This document shows, in pieces, positions 25,992 through 37,091 of a stretch of 44,729 nt of DNA. The first letter of the stretch is position 1; every line of letters begins with the position of its first letter. The notes below the pieces were generated by a model. It did no database searches. It was not told the DNA's origin and worked only from the letters and a program-made list of their open reading frames with translations. Source of the stretch: Oscillospiraceae bacterium (GTDB taxonomy: Bacteria > Bacillota > Clostridia > Oscillospirales > Ruminococcaceae); contig CACZDM010000007.1 in assembly GCA_902779915.1 (NCBI GenBank), forward strand, positions 1 through 44,729, written 5' to 3'. The translations under genes and the position numbers were made by a program.

Positions 25992-26051
25992 GAAAATTGC
26001 TTGGCGGTTGAGTTGTTTGACTTTTAAATTATTGATTCGGAGGTTATTTAT

Positions 26052-26309
26052 ATGTCAATGTTTGAAATAGTTGGTGGAATAGCTTTGATTATATCTGCTT
26101 TGTTTCTCATTATTGTCGTTTTGCTTCAAGAGGGAAAGGAAAATGGCCTCTCGGGCTCTATTCAGGGAGGAAGTTCTCAGTCATTTTTAAACACATCCGG
26201 CGACAGGACAAAAGATGCTAAACTAAAAAAAGCCACAACATTTTTCGCTGTAGTGTTTTTCATAATAACTATTTTGGCAAACGTTTTTGAGGTGTTTTTT
26301 TCGAAATAG
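26052..26309 (+). CDS. secG: Protein translocase subunit SecG
   Basis: Small auxiliary subunit of the SecYEG channel. The 85-residue product has the SecG topology: helix 1 at about residues 4-25 (EIVGGIALIISALFLIIVVLLQ), a Gly/Ser-rich cytoplasmic loop (GSIQGGSSQSFLNTSGDRTKDAKLKK), and helix 2 at about 60-82. The loop motif LLQEGKENGLSGSI is typical of Firmicutes. An SD-like GGAGG lies ~7 nt before ATG 26052. It is followed by a terminator and then rnr, the order seen in Bacillus (secG-...-rnr). No smpB gene follows here. Confidence 0.95.
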   Translation: MSMFEIVGGIALIISALFLIIVVLLQEGKENGLSGSIQGGSSQSFLNTSGDRTKDAKLKKATTFFAVVFFIITILANVFEVFFSK

Positions 26310-26327
26310 CTCCTGAATTTTTAACTC

Positions 26328-26354
26328 CCCGTGGAAACTTTTCACGGGTTTTTT
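26328..26354 (+). terminator. Intrinsic terminator between secG and rnr
   Basis: CCCGTG (26328-26333), 9-nt loop, CACGGG (26343-26348), then TTTTTT and more T's. It lies 25 nt before the rnr start codon, so rnr expression from the secG promoter needs read-through. Confidence 0.88.
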
Positions 26355-26379
26355 ATTTTTATTGAAGCGGAGATTTTGG

Positions 26380-28482
26380 ATGAAAGAGATGTTAAAAAAT
26401 AAAATTTTGTCTAGTTTAAGCGAAAATGCGCTAAATTTTCAAGATTTAAAGAAAATAACTAATATTATGAATAAAAACAGACTGAAAGAATATATTAAAG
26501 ACCTTAAAGATCAAGGTCTTATTGTTGAGCGCAAAAATATGCTATATAAGCCAGAAAATTTAGGACTGTATCCAGCTAAAATAACTAAAAACTGCAAAAA
26601 ATTTTGCTTTGCTCAGAAATTATCCGATCAAAAAGAAATTTTTATACCTGGGAAATTTTCAAATGGCGCTTTGACTGGAGACATGGTTTTCTTGAGCCCA
26701 ATTCCAAAAAGCAAAAACAAAAGCGGCAAATCTGAAGAAGCAGCCGTTAAATTAATATATAAAAAGAACGAATTTAAATTCACTGGAATTATTGTTAAAA
26801 ATAAAGGAAGATATTATATTAAACCCGATACATTAACAGATAGTTTAATATTAATTGATAAAAACAGTCAAAAATTTATCAAAGAAAGCGACAAAGTCAT
26901 CGCAAAAATTTTCAAACGCGCAAATTCACACGGTTCGCACGTCGCAGAAATTATCACAAATTGCGGAAATTCAAAAAAAGCTGCGGTGTGCGCTGAAGCG
27001 GTTGTTGAATCAAGCGGAGCAAACACAAAATTTACAAATGAAATCATAAAAATTGCTGAAAAAGCATCCAAAAATAAAATATCAAAAAAAATTAAAAATA
27101 GTCGCGTAAATCTAACTAAAAACATAATTTTCACAATAGACAGCGCAGAATCCAAAGACCTTGACGACGCGATTTCAATCGAAAAATCAAAGGATTGCTA
27201 TCACGTTGGGGTCCACATAGCCGACGTTTCACATTATGTTGAATTTAAAAGCGCCCTCGACCGGGAAGCCTATGAACGCGGGACATCAATATATTACGCA
27301 AATCGTGTTGTTCCTATGCTCCCTCCCTCAATTTCCAACGGAATATGCTCCCTAAATCCAAACGTTGAGCGTCTTGCTTTTTCCGCCCTGATCGACGTTG
27401 ATTTTACTGGAAAAATAATAAACTATAAATTCAAAAAAACCATAATACGTTCCGCGGTTAAAGGCATATATAAAGAAATAAACGCAATACTGGCCGGGAG
27501 TAAAAACCAAAATTTATTAAAAAAATATAAAAAAGTCTTGCCATCCATAATAATTATGAAAGAGCTATATGAAATACTCAAAGCAAAGCGAATTGAGCGC
27601 GGATCACCTCAAATATCATCAACAGAAAGCAAAATTATTCTAGATAATCATGATTTTACAGTTGACGTCAAAAAAGCAACGCAAGGAGTTTCCGAGTGCA
27701 TAATTGAAGAATTCATGCTTCTTGCAAATCAAGCCGCCGCAACTTTGGCAAAAAAAGCTAATATACCATTTGTGTATCGAGTTCACGAATTTCCAAGCGA
27801 CGAAAAAGTTTTTGCGCTAAAAGAACTGGCGGAAAGACTGGGGCTTGACGGGCGAAAAATCAAGCCAAAACTGGAGCCCAAAATCATGTCAAATTTATTA
27901 GAACAAACGCGAAATACCAAACTGTTTTCCATAATGAACATAAATATTCTAAGATCTATGGCAAAAGCAAAATATTCTCCACACCCAATTGGCCACTATG
28001 GACTCGTCCTCAAAAACTACACACATTTCACCTCGCCCATCAGAAGATATTCAGACCTGACAATTCACAGAATCCTAACCGAATACGTATGCAAAAAAGA
28101 ATCTGTCAAAAATTTAAGAAAGCGCTATTTAAAATTTGTCGAAAGCGCGTCCAAACAAGCAACTGAGACGGAAAAACGCGCGATGCTGATTGAAAGGACA
28201 ACGGCCGATTGCTATAAGGCCGAATATATGAAAAGCCGCGTTGGAAAAAATTTTGAAGCAACAATAACCTCAATAACAAAAAACGGACTCTTCGTTGCTC
28301 TCGAAAACACGATCGAAGGTTTTGTTAAAATTGAAAGTTTAGACGGCTTTTATAAATATGACGGATATATAAAACTCATAAACCAAAAGACCAAAAAAAC
28401 ATACAAAATCGGCCAAAAAGTCAAGGTTGTGTGCGCCTCGTCAGACGTGAATTCCGGAAAAATAGACTTTGAAATTATATAA
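26380..28482 (+). CDS. rnr: Ribonuclease R
   Basis: Processive 3'-5' exoribonuclease of the RNB family, able to degrade structured RNA. The 700-residue product has an N-terminal winged-helix-like segment (~1-60), cold-shock domains (~75-220) and the RNB catalytic domain with TIDSAESKDLDDAISIE (metal-binding aspartates) and GVHIADVSHYV. It also has SPHPIGHYGL...HFTSPIRRYSDL, and a C-terminal S1 domain (GKNFEATITSITKNGLFV). ATG at 26380 follows GCGGAG by 7 nt; an upstream in-frame TTG at 26362 has no binding site. It is encoded just after secG, as in Bacillus. It converges with pyrG with only 22 nt between stops. Confidence 0.96.
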   Translation: MKEMLKNKILSSLSENALNFQDLKKITNIMNKNRLKEYIKDLKDQGLIVERKNMLYKPENLGLYPAKITKNCKKFCFAQKLSDQKEIFIPGKFSNGALTGDMVFLSPIPKSKNKSGKSEEAAVKLIYKKNEFKFTGIIVKNKGRYYIKPDTLTDSLILIDKNSQKFIKESDKVIAKIFKRANSHGSHVAEIITNCGNSKKAAVCAEAVVESSGANTKFTNEIIKIAEKASKNKISKKIKNSRVNLTKNIIFTIDSAESKDLDDAISIEKSKDCYHVGVHIADVSHYVEFKSALDREAYERGTSIYYANRVVPMLPPSISNGICSLNPNVERLAFSALIDVDFTGKIINYKFKKTIIRSAVKGIYKEINAILAGSKNQNLLKKYKKVLPSIIIMKELYEILKAKRIERGSPQISSTESKIILDNHDFTVDVKKATQGVSECIIEEFMLLANQAAATLAKKANIPFVYRVHEFPSDEKVFALKELAERLGLDGRKIKPKLEPKIMSNLLEQTRNTKLFSIMNINILRSMAKAKYSPHPIGHYGLVLKNYTHFTSPIRRYSDLTIHRILTEYVCKKESVKNLRKRYLKFVESASKQATETEKRAMLIERTTADCYKAEYMKSRVGKNFEATITSITKNGLFVALENTIEGFVKIESLDGFYKYDGYIKLINQKTKKTYKIGQKVKVVCASSDVNSGKIDFEII

Positions 28483-28504
28483 ACCCTAACAAATATAAAC
28501 AAAA

Positions 28505-30211
<1,707 letters not shown>

Positions 30212-30214
30212 TTA

Positions 30215-31306
30215 TTAAGCAAAATTGATGTTCCTTCGGCTTTTTTCCAAAGTAACCATTGTTGAAACCATGAAATCATATTTGCAAGCGCCATACTCAA
30301 CAATGTGAGATGAAAAATCTTCAAGATCCGAAACAAGCTCAACCGGAACCATTATAGACGCAACAGTTTTTCCGCCGGATGAACTGAATTCAAAACCGCC
30401 TCCGAGCTTTTCGGCCAAAACGCTAGCATACGTCAGCCCAAGCCCACATCCCGCAGCATCTCCTGTCGAAGAATCATATGAATAAAACGGCTCAAAAATT
30501 TTTTCCAAATCATCAGCCAAAACTCCCAAACCCCGATCAACAACCTGTATATGAATTTGTTCACCATGCAATCGATTAACAATAACCTGTATTTCGTTGC
30601 CCTGAGATGAAAAACAATATGAATTGCAAATCAAGTGAAACAAAGCAAAACTGAGCTTATGCATGTCTGTTTTGCAAAATAATTTTTCATTCGGAACAGT
30701 CCAACTAAAGGGAGTTGCTGATTTGCGCATGATCGACTTAACCGAGCAACACAGCGCGTCTATCTCGCCAAAAATATCAACAACATCCATGTCCATTTTT
30801 CCTCTCAAAAGCAGGCTATATTCATAGCACAAACTAGAAGCCCGAAGGACTCGATATGTTCCGTCATAAACATCATCAAGAGCTCGCAAAGCGTCATATT
30901 GCTCCAATCGTTCTAGAGAAGAACTCAAAGAAGAAACAGACTGCAAAATTTGATGTGATGATTTTCGAACAACGCCATCCATGGCCTGCGCTCCATCCAT
31001 TTCCATAAAATCACAAACCAAAGGCCTGTTGCTTTTAGCCTTGTAAACTTCAACATAAAAACCCCCTTCAAACGGCCGAATAAGCAGCCGATATTTCTGC
31101 CCATCAAGAAGCAAAAACTCCTCTTTTTCGCCATTTTCCGAGCAACTCAAATTTGATATATGGCCTTTAAAATTTTCATCATCATAAAGCTCATTTGCCG
31201 CAACATTATGCCAAACGACCTTTCGTCCACAGCACAAAAAGACCGGCGTTTTGAACCCATCATAGTAGCTTTTTATTGAATCATGGCATGTTTTGTTTCC
31301 GTTCAT
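30215..31306 (-). CDS. Soluble orphan sensor histidine kinase (PAS-like + HATPase)
   Basis: A 363-residue cytosolic protein with no membrane helices. Residues ~15-90 look like a PAS-type sensor (TPVFLCCGRKVVWHNVAANELY). A helical dimerisation segment (~112-165) contains SSHQIL with His118 as the only plausible phospho-acceptor. The GHKL ATPase has an N-box with Asn228 (LFHLICNSYCFS), G1 VVDRGLGV (Asp257), an F-box-like EKIFEPFYS and G2 GCGLGLTYA. The H-box lacks the usual proline and E/D following the His, so kinase activity is uncertain. No response regulator is adjacent. In spore-formers orphan soluble kinases often feed Spo0A, but that is only a possibility here. GGGAG precedes ATG 31306. 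Confidence 0.8.
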   Translation of the reverse strand: MNGNKTCHDSIKSYYDGFKTPVFLCCGRKVVWHNVAANELYDDENFKGHISNLSCSENGEKEEFLLLDGQKYRLLIRPFEGGFYVEVYKAKSNRPLVCDFMEMDGAQAMDGVVRKSSHQILQSVSSLSSSLERLEQYDALRALDDVYDGTYRVLRASSLCYEYSLLLRGKMDMDVVDIFGEIDALCCSVKSIMRKSATPFSWTVPNEKLFCKTDMHKLSFALFHLICNSYCFSSQGNEIQVIVNRLHGEQIHIQVVDRGLGVLADDLEKIFEPFYSYDSSTGDAAGCGLGLTYASVLAEKLGGGFEFSSSGGKTVASIMVPVELVSDLEDFSSHIVEYGACKYDFMVSTMVTLEKSRRNINFA

Positions 31307-31406
31307 AAAGCGCTCCCATCTTTTTAAAATCCAAATTTTTCAAAAAACTCTTAAAAAATAGACACTTTGAGCCTAAAACCATTAATCCCAAAAACAATCT
31401 CAAATC

Positions 31407-31435
31407 ATTATAACCTAATTGATCCAAGTTGTCAA
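31407..31435 (-). promoter_or_regulatory. Histidine kinase promoter (possibly also pyrG)
   Basis: On the minus strand TTGACA (31430-31435), 17 nt, TATAAT (31407-31412): a perfect consensus at both boxes. It is about 100 nt upstream of the kinase ATG and divergent from the purB promoter. Confidence 0.85.
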
Positions 31436-31536
31436 AAAAAATTTGTTTAAATCCATCAAAATAAATAGAAATATTTTTATTCGCTGCGATTTGTGGCGTA
31501 ACAAATTGCTTTTATATCAAAATTTTAAATTCGGGC

Positions 31537-31565
31537 TTGCAATTTCAAAATTAATGTGATATAAT
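31537..31565 (+). promoter_or_regulatory. purB promoter with extended -10
   Basis: TTGCAA (31537-31542), 17 nt, TATAAT (31560-31565) within TGTGATATAAT. The predicted transcript starts near 31572, leaving a leader of about 26 nt and no room for a purine riboswitch. The 291-bp region 31307-31597 otherwise holds only the divergent kinase promoter. Confidence 0.82.
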
Positions 31566-31597
31566 GAAATTGTTATTTTGTGATTAGGGGTGCGAAT

Positions 31598-33040
31598 GTG
31601 AATTATTCGGCTAAAAATCGTTATGAAAGTCCTTTTTGCAGCAGATACGCAAGCAAAGAAATGCAGTATATATTTTCGCCAGATAAAAAATTCAAGACCT
31701 GGCGCAAGCTTTGGATTGCGCTTGCCAAGTCTGAGCGTGAACTTGGTTTGCCAATAACCGAGCAGCAAATCGCAGAGCTTGAGTCTGTTGCTGAAAAAAT
31801 AAACTATGAAGTTGCTGTGGAGCGTGAAAAATTAGTCCGCCATGATGTTATGGCTCATGTGTATGCGTATGCTAAGCAATGCCCCAATGCTGCGGGAATA
31901 ATTCACCTCGGCGCGACTTCTTGCTATGTTGGAGATAATGCAGATATTATTGTCATGAGAGACGGCCTAAACTTGATTCAAAAGAAAATACTAAAAGTAA
32001 TATCTCTTCTGTCTGATTTTGCAAACAAACACAAAAACCTTCCCTGCCTTGCATACACACACCTTCAGCCGGCTCAATTGACAACTGTTGGGAAGAGGGC
32101 AACTCTTTGGATAAACGAATTGTGTATGGATATTGAGCATGTTGAGAACTTGATTTCCGGCTTGAAATTGCTTGGATCTAAAGGGACAACCGGAACGCAG
32201 GCCAGTTTTTTGGAATTGTTTGATGGCGACAAAGCTAAAGTTAAAAAGCTTGAGGAAAAAATATCTGATAGGATGGGCTTTGACGGAGTTGTTCCGGTTT
32301 CAGGTCAGACATATTCTAGAAAAATTGACTACTATGTGTGTTCTGTTTTGGCGGGAATTTCTCAATCTGCTATGAAATTTTCTAATGACATGAGACTGCT
32401 GCAAAACTTTAAAGAAATGGAGGAGCCTTTTGAAAAAAACCAAATAGGTTCGTCGGCCATGCCATATAAACGAAATCCCATGAGAAATGAGCGAATAACT
32501 GCGCTTGCTCGGTATGTTATTGTTGACGTTTTGAATTCAGCGTTCACCGCTGGAACACAATGGTTTGAGAGAACTTTGGACGATTCTGCAAATAAGCGAA
32601 TTGCCGTTGCGGAAGCTTTTTTGGGGGTTGACTCGATTTTAAACATAATGATTAATGTTTGCGACGGAATCGTTGTGTATCCCAAGGTTATACACAAACG
32701 TGTTATGGACGAGCTGCCGTTTATGGCAACTGAAAACATAATGATGGCTGCTGTGAAAAAAGGAGGAAACAGGCAAGATCTCCACGAAAAGCTGAGGCAG
32801 CACTCCCTGGCCGCGGCTGCTGTTGTTAAACAAGAAGGCAAAAAGAATGACCTGATTGAGCGAATTTGCCGGGATGAATCTTTTGGGTTGAGTGAAAGTG
32901 AGGTTCGTTCCATATTAAAGCCTGAAAATTTTGTTGGCCTGAGTTCGGATCAGGTGGATGATTTTTTGCAGGAAGTTGTCAGGCCTATTCTTGACAGTGA
33001 TTTAGACATATCTAAAATAAATTCAACTTTGACGGTTTAA
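31598..33040 (+). CDS. purB: Adenylosuccinate lyase
   Basis: Fumarase-superfamily lyase acting twice in purine synthesis: SAICAR to AICAR, and adenylosuccinate to AMP. The 480-residue product shows the superfamily signature GSSAMPYKRNPM, the catalytic-region LAYTHLQPAQLTTVGKR, and HLGATSCYVGDNAD. I chose the GTG at 31598 because it begins NYSAKNRYESPF as in the family and has AGGGGTG upstream; the in-frame GTG at 31580 would put the start almost at the predicted transcript 5' end. It is separate from any pur operon. Argininosuccinate lyase shares the fold, but its motifs do not fit. Confidence 0.95.
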   Translation: MNYSAKNRYESPFCSRYASKEMQYIFSPDKKFKTWRKLWIALAKSERELGLPITEQQIAELESVAEKINYEVAVEREKLVRHDVMAHVYAYAKQCPNAAGIIHLGATSCYVGDNADIIVMRDGLNLIQKKILKVISLLSDFANKHKNLPCLAYTHLQPAQLTTVGKRATLWINELCMDIEHVENLISGLKLLGSKGTTGTQASFLELFDGDKAKVKKLEEKISDRMGFDGVVPVSGQTYSRKIDYYVCSVLAGISQSAMKFSNDMRLLQNFKEMEEPFEKNQIGSSAMPYKRNPMRNERITALARYVIVDVLNSAFTAGTQWFERTLDDSANKRIAVAEAFLGVDSILNIMINVCDGIVVYPKVIHKRVMDELPFMATENIMMAAVKKGGNRQDLHEKLRQHSLAAAAVVKQEGKKNDLIERICRDESFGLSESEVRSILKPENFVGLSSDQVDDFLQEVVRPILDSDLDISKINSTLTV

Positions 33041-33088
33041 TTTTTTAATATGTTTTAAATTTGAGATTGTTTATATATATAAAAGACA

Positions 33089-33134
33089 GCCATCAATTCT
33101 TGCGACGCTTTCTATGTCAACCGTCCTTGATGGC
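33089..33134. terminator. Candidate bidirectional terminator between purB and thrS
   Basis: GCCATCAA (33089-33096) pairs with TTGATGGC (33127-33134); the 30-nt loop can form an inner GACG/CGTC stem. T-rich sequence follows on the plus strand (TTTAATTTTTT) and TTTTATATATA on the minus strand, suiting convergent genes. Confidence 0.6.
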
Positions 33135-33144
33135 GTTTAATTTT

Positions 33145-35034
33145 TTATATATTTTTTAGCCGTTTAATAAATTCATCTAATTTTAAAGTTCCCTTGTCTC
33201 CTTCTTGATATTTTCTAACCGATATGGAATTTGTCTCTTGTTCTTTTTCGCCTATGACGAGTGTGTATGGAATTTTTTGCATTTGCGCCTGGCGAATTTT
33301 ATAGCCCAGTTTTTCGCTTCTTTGGTCTGTTTTAACCCTAAACCCGCTCTCAGAAAGCTTGATTTCAACTTCTTTTGCGTATTCCTTAAAGCGTTCTGAA
33401 ACAGGCAGGATCATGATCTGGACGGGTGATAGCCAAAACGGGAACGCCCCGGCGAAGTGTTCAATCAAGATGCCGATAAATCTTTCGATGCTGCCAAGCG
33501 CAACTCGATGGATCATGATGGGTCGGTGTTTTTCTCCATCACAGCCAACATATTCCAGCTCAAACCGCTCTGGAAGCTGAAAATCCAGCTGAATCGTTCC
33601 GCATTGCCAGGTCCTGCCCAAGCAGTCTTTAAGATGGAAATCAATTTTGGGCCCATAAAAAGCTCCATCCCCCTCATTAATTTTATACTCAAATCCAGCT
33701 TCTTGCATCGCCTCCATAAGCGAATTTGTCGCAATTTCCCAATCTTTTGGATCGCCAATATGATCTTTTGGCATGGTCGACAGCTCAAGGTGATATTTAA
33801 AATTAAACTTGGAATATATATTATCAATTAATGCTATGATTTTTTTAATTTCGTCTTTAATTTGTTGACCAGTCAGAAAAATATGTGCGTCGTCTTGAGT
33901 GAAACATCTAACTCTCATTAGCCCGTGCAACGCGCCAGAAAGCTCGTGACGGTGGACAATTCCCATTTCAGCCATGCGCAAGGGAAAATCTTTATATGAT
34001 CGCATTTTTGTTTTGTAAACCAAGATGCTTCCAGGGCAATTCATCGGCTTGATTGCAAAATCCTGCTCGTCTATCGTCGTTGTATACATATTTTGTTTAT
34101 AGTGAGACCAGTGTCCGCTTCTTTCCCAGAGCGCCCTAGACAAAATTATTGGCGTTGAAATTTCGTGATATGCTGCTTTTTTGTGTATTTTTCGCCAATA
34201 GTCCATCAAAAGATTTTTGATGATAACGCCGTTTGGAAGGAGAAATGGAAATCCCGGGCCTTCCTCAGCAAAACTGAAAATTTCTAAATCTTTGCCTAAT
34301 TTTCGATGGTCTCGACGTTTTGCCTCCTCAAGCATTTGGATATGTTGATCCAAAAGGCTTTTTTTAGGGAAAGAAATTCCATATATTCTTTGCAACATTT
34401 TATTATTTGCATCTGCTTTCCAATATGCGCCCGTTATGTTGGTGAGTTTAATGGCTTTAACCATGCCGGTTGAGAGAAGATGAGGCCCTGCGCATAGGTC
34501 AACAAATTCGCCCTGTTTAAAGATTGATATTTTTTCGCCTTTTTTCGCATGTTCATCAATTAATTCGATTTTATAATCCTGCTTTAAACTTTTCATCAAT
34601 TGTTTAGCTTTATCTGGCGAAAGTATTTCTTTTTCAAGCGGGATGTTTTCTTTTATTATTTTTTTCATTTCCTCTTCTATTTTTGGCAAATCATCTGGCG
34701 TGATTTTGGGGTCTAGATCGACGTCATAGTAAAATCCGCCTTCAATCGCGGGTCCGATTCCAAATTTAGCGTTTGGATACAGCCTACTAACAGCCTGAGC
34801 AAAAATGTGCGCAGATGTGTGCCAATATGCTTTTTTGCCTTCCGGCGAATCAAAAGTGCATATTTCCAAATCGCAGTCTTGAGAAATCTGAGTTCTCAAG
34901 TCAACCATTTTTCCGTCTATTTTCCCACAACATGCAGCTTTATATAACCCAGGACCGATTGATTTTGCAACTTCGGCGACGGTTAGCGCGCTTTCAAATT
35001 CACGAATTTCGCCCTTTAAGTTTATTTTTATCAT
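33145..35034 (-). CDS. thrS: Threonyl-tRNA synthetase
   Basis: Class II synthetase charging tRNA-Thr, with editing of mischarged serine. The 629-residue product has the TGS domain (~1-60), the editing domain with HTSAHIFAQAVSRLYP (~72) and FVDLCAGPH, the catalytic core with zinc ligands in PMNCPGSI, HRHELSGALHGLMRVRCFTQDDAHIF (motif 2) and IHRVALGSIERF (motif 3), and an anticodon-binding domain at the C-terminus. ATG at 35034 lies 9 nt from AAGGAGAG; the in-frame TTG nearer the site is too close. It begins 23 nt after recG, so it appears to be the last gene of the yloU-fakA-recG operon, and no T-box leader precedes it. Confidence 0.97.
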   Translation of the reverse strand: MIKINLKGEIREFESALTVAEVAKSIGPGLYKAACCGKIDGKMVDLRTQISQDCDLEICTFDSPEGKKAYWHTSAHIFAQAVSRLYPNAKFGIGPAIEGGFYYDVDLDPKITPDDLPKIEEEMKKIIKENIPLEKEILSPDKAKQLMKSLKQDYKIELIDEHAKKGEKISIFKQGEFVDLCAGPHLLSTGMVKAIKLTNITGAYWKADANNKMLQRIYGISFPKKSLLDQHIQMLEEAKRRDHRKLGKDLEIFSFAEEGPGFPFLLPNGVIIKNLLMDYWRKIHKKAAYHEISTPIILSRALWERSGHWSHYKQNMYTTTIDEQDFAIKPMNCPGSILVYKTKMRSYKDFPLRMAEMGIVHRHELSGALHGLMRVRCFTQDDAHIFLTGQQIKDEIKKIIALIDNIYSKFNFKYHLELSTMPKDHIGDPKDWEIATNSLMEAMQEAGFEYKINEGDGAFYGPKIDFHLKDCLGRTWQCGTIQLDFQLPERFELEYVGCDGEKHRPIMIHRVALGSIERFIGILIEHFAGAFPFWLSPVQIMILPVSERFKEYAKEVEIKLSESGFRVKTDQRSEKLGYKIRQAQMQKIPYTLVIGEKEQETNSISVRKYQEGDKGTLKLDEFIKRLKNI

Positions 35035-35057
35035 ATATTCCAACTCTCCTTTATTTT

Positions 35058-37091
35058 TTATAATATTTGAATATTATTTGAAAAAAGTCGTTTAACACAT
35101 TGTTTAATTTGAATATTTTCATGTGAATTTAATCCGGGGTCGACTGACGTCATACATTTTGCTTCCTCCTGACAAATTTTCAGAATTTCAGTGTCTTCAA
35201 TCAAACTTGCAACTTTTAAATCAGGCATACCGTGCTGCCTTTTCCCAAAAAAATCCCCCGGCCCTCTGATTTTCAAGTCTTCTTCTGCAATTTTAAATCC
35301 ATCATTAGTTTCACACATAGTTTGAAGGCGTTTTTGATTTTGAAGGTTTAAAGCGTCCGAAACCAGAATACACAGAGATTTTGCCTCGCCTCGCCCAACT
35401 CTTCCTCTGAGCTGATGTAACTGCGAAAGCCCGAAAGATTCAGCGTTTTCAATCATCATAACCGTCGCGTTTGGAACGTTAACGCCAACCTCAATAACCG
35501 TTGTTGAGACTAAAATATTAATTTCATTATTTGAAAATTTTTGCATTAGATAAGCTTTTTGCTCTCCAGTCATTTTTCCATGAAGCGCTTCAACTGAATA
35601 TTCATTAAACGCGTTTTTTTGTATATCACTAGCATATTTTAGAACTGATGATATATTTTTATCACTATCCTCAATTGATGGACAGACAATATAGGCTTGA
35701 TGGCCCATTTGAAGCTGATTTTTTATATATGAAAAAGCGCGATCTCGCTTATATGAAGGAATATATACAGTTTGTATGGGCTTTCGTCCCGCGGGCATTT
35801 CGTGTATATTGGATATATCAAGATCACCATAAATTATCAAAGCCAGCGTTCGAGGAATCGGAGTTGCGGACATAACAAGATTGTGGGGGGAATCCCCTTT
35901 TTTTGCAAGTTTTTTTCTCTGCTCAACCCCGAATCTATGCTGTTCATCGGTGATAACAAGCCCTAAATTTTTAAAATTGGTTTTTTCCTGAAACAAAGCG
36001 TGCGTTCCAATAATAACGTCAACCGTCCCATTTTTTAGATTAATTTGAATATTTAACTTGGCTTTTTGATTTAAAGCACCAACCAAAAGCTCAACTCGGA
36101 TTCCAAGAGGGCTTAAGATTTTGTAAAAAAAATTAAAGTGCTGACGTGCTAAAATGTCGGTTGGAGCCATGACTGCGGTTTGCATTTTAGATTTTGAAAA
36201 GAGAAAAGCCAACGCCGCAGCAACAACCGTTTTCCCACACCCAACGTCGCCCTGAATCAATCTGTTCATCGGAAATTGCTTGAAACAGTCTTTGACGCAC
36301 TCTTCTATAACGCTTTGTTGATTTTTAGTTAATTTGAACGGGAGATTTTTCAAAAAATCAGAAATATCTGAACACTTTAGAATTTTTTCGGTTTTGACAA
36401 GTTTTTCCTGCTTTAAAATGCAAATTCCCAACTGCCAGTAAAGAAGCTCTTCAAAAATCAAGCGCCTTTTTGCGTCATTTAAATCAGCCTCAGATTTGGG
36501 AAAGTGTATGTTTTGAATGGCTGTTTTAAAGCTGTTAAGTTTATATTTATCAGTCAAATTTTTTGGAAGGTTGTCTTGATTTTTATCAACCAATTTTATT
36601 GCTTGCTTGATGTTTGAGGAAATCATTTTTGAAGTCAGGCCCGCTGTTAAAGGATATATTGGGATCAGGCCGGCCTGGGAATCGGAAATTATTTTTGGAT
36701 TTATAATTTTTCTAGAGAGGGCATCTCCGTCTATTTTGCCAAAAAACAGATATGTTTGTTCGATGTTTAGCGCTCTAAAAGAGTAGATATCATTAAAAAA
36801 AATTAAACTAAAAGGATTTTTTTTAGAATCCATGGCATGTACTTTGTATATTATGGTTTTTTTTGACCCAACAAAAGGTCTCTCTTTCCCCAAAATTTTC
36901 GCCCTAACACAACATTTTTCGCCCAATTTTGCGTCAAAAATTCCTGTTGGATCTGAGCAATCCATATATCTATCAGGTAAATAATAAAGCAAATCATAAA
37001 TACTATATAAACCCAACTTTTCATATAATTTTGCTCTCTTTTGACCAATTCCGGCTAGAGAATCAATTTTCGAATCAGTTAATATATTCAT
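35058..37091 (-). CDS. recG: ATP-dependent DNA helicase RecG
   Basis: Branch-migration helicase that remodels stalled forks and Holliday junctions. The 677-residue product has the N-terminal wedge/OB domain, then helicase motifs: GDVGCGKTVVAAALA (Walker A, I), VITDEQHRFGVEQR (DEQH box, II), VMSATPIPRTLAL (III), and QLHQLRGRVGRG (VI) near 575. The ATG at 37091 overlaps the upstream fakA stop by one base (TGATG), so translation is coupled; GGTGG precedes it. The yloU-yloV-recG order is conserved with Bacillus except that the intervening sda genes are absent. Confidence 0.96.
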   Translation of the reverse strand: MNILTDSKIDSLAGIGQKRAKLYEKLGLYSIYDLLYYLPDRYMDCSDPTGIFDAKLGEKCCVRAKILGKERPFVGSKKTIIYKVHAMDSKKNPFSLIFFNDIYSFRALNIEQTYLFFGKIDGDALSRKIINPKIISDSQAGLIPIYPLTAGLTSKMISSNIKQAIKLVDKNQDNLPKNLTDKYKLNSFKTAIQNIHFPKSEADLNDAKRRLIFEELLYWQLGICILKQEKLVKTEKILKCSDISDFLKNLPFKLTKNQQSVIEECVKDCFKQFPMNRLIQGDVGCGKTVVAAALAFLFSKSKMQTAVMAPTDILARQHFNFFYKILSPLGIRVELLVGALNQKAKLNIQINLKNGTVDVIIGTHALFQEKTNFKNLGLVITDEQHRFGVEQRKKLAKKGDSPHNLVMSATPIPRTLALIIYGDLDISNIHEMPAGRKPIQTVYIPSYKRDRAFSYIKNQLQMGHQAYIVCPSIEDSDKNISSVLKYASDIQKNAFNEYSVEALHGKMTGEQKAYLMQKFSNNEINILVSTTVIEVGVNVPNATVMMIENAESFGLSQLHQLRGRVGRGEAKSLCILVSDALNLQNQKRLQTMCETNDGFKIAEEDLKIRGPGDFFGKRQHGMPDLKVASLIEDTEILKICQEEAKCMTSVDPGLNSHENIQIKQCVKRLFSNNIQIL

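Noticed and set aside
31566-31597. Purine riboswitch before purB
   Set aside because: The predicted leader is about 26 nt, too short for the aptamer.
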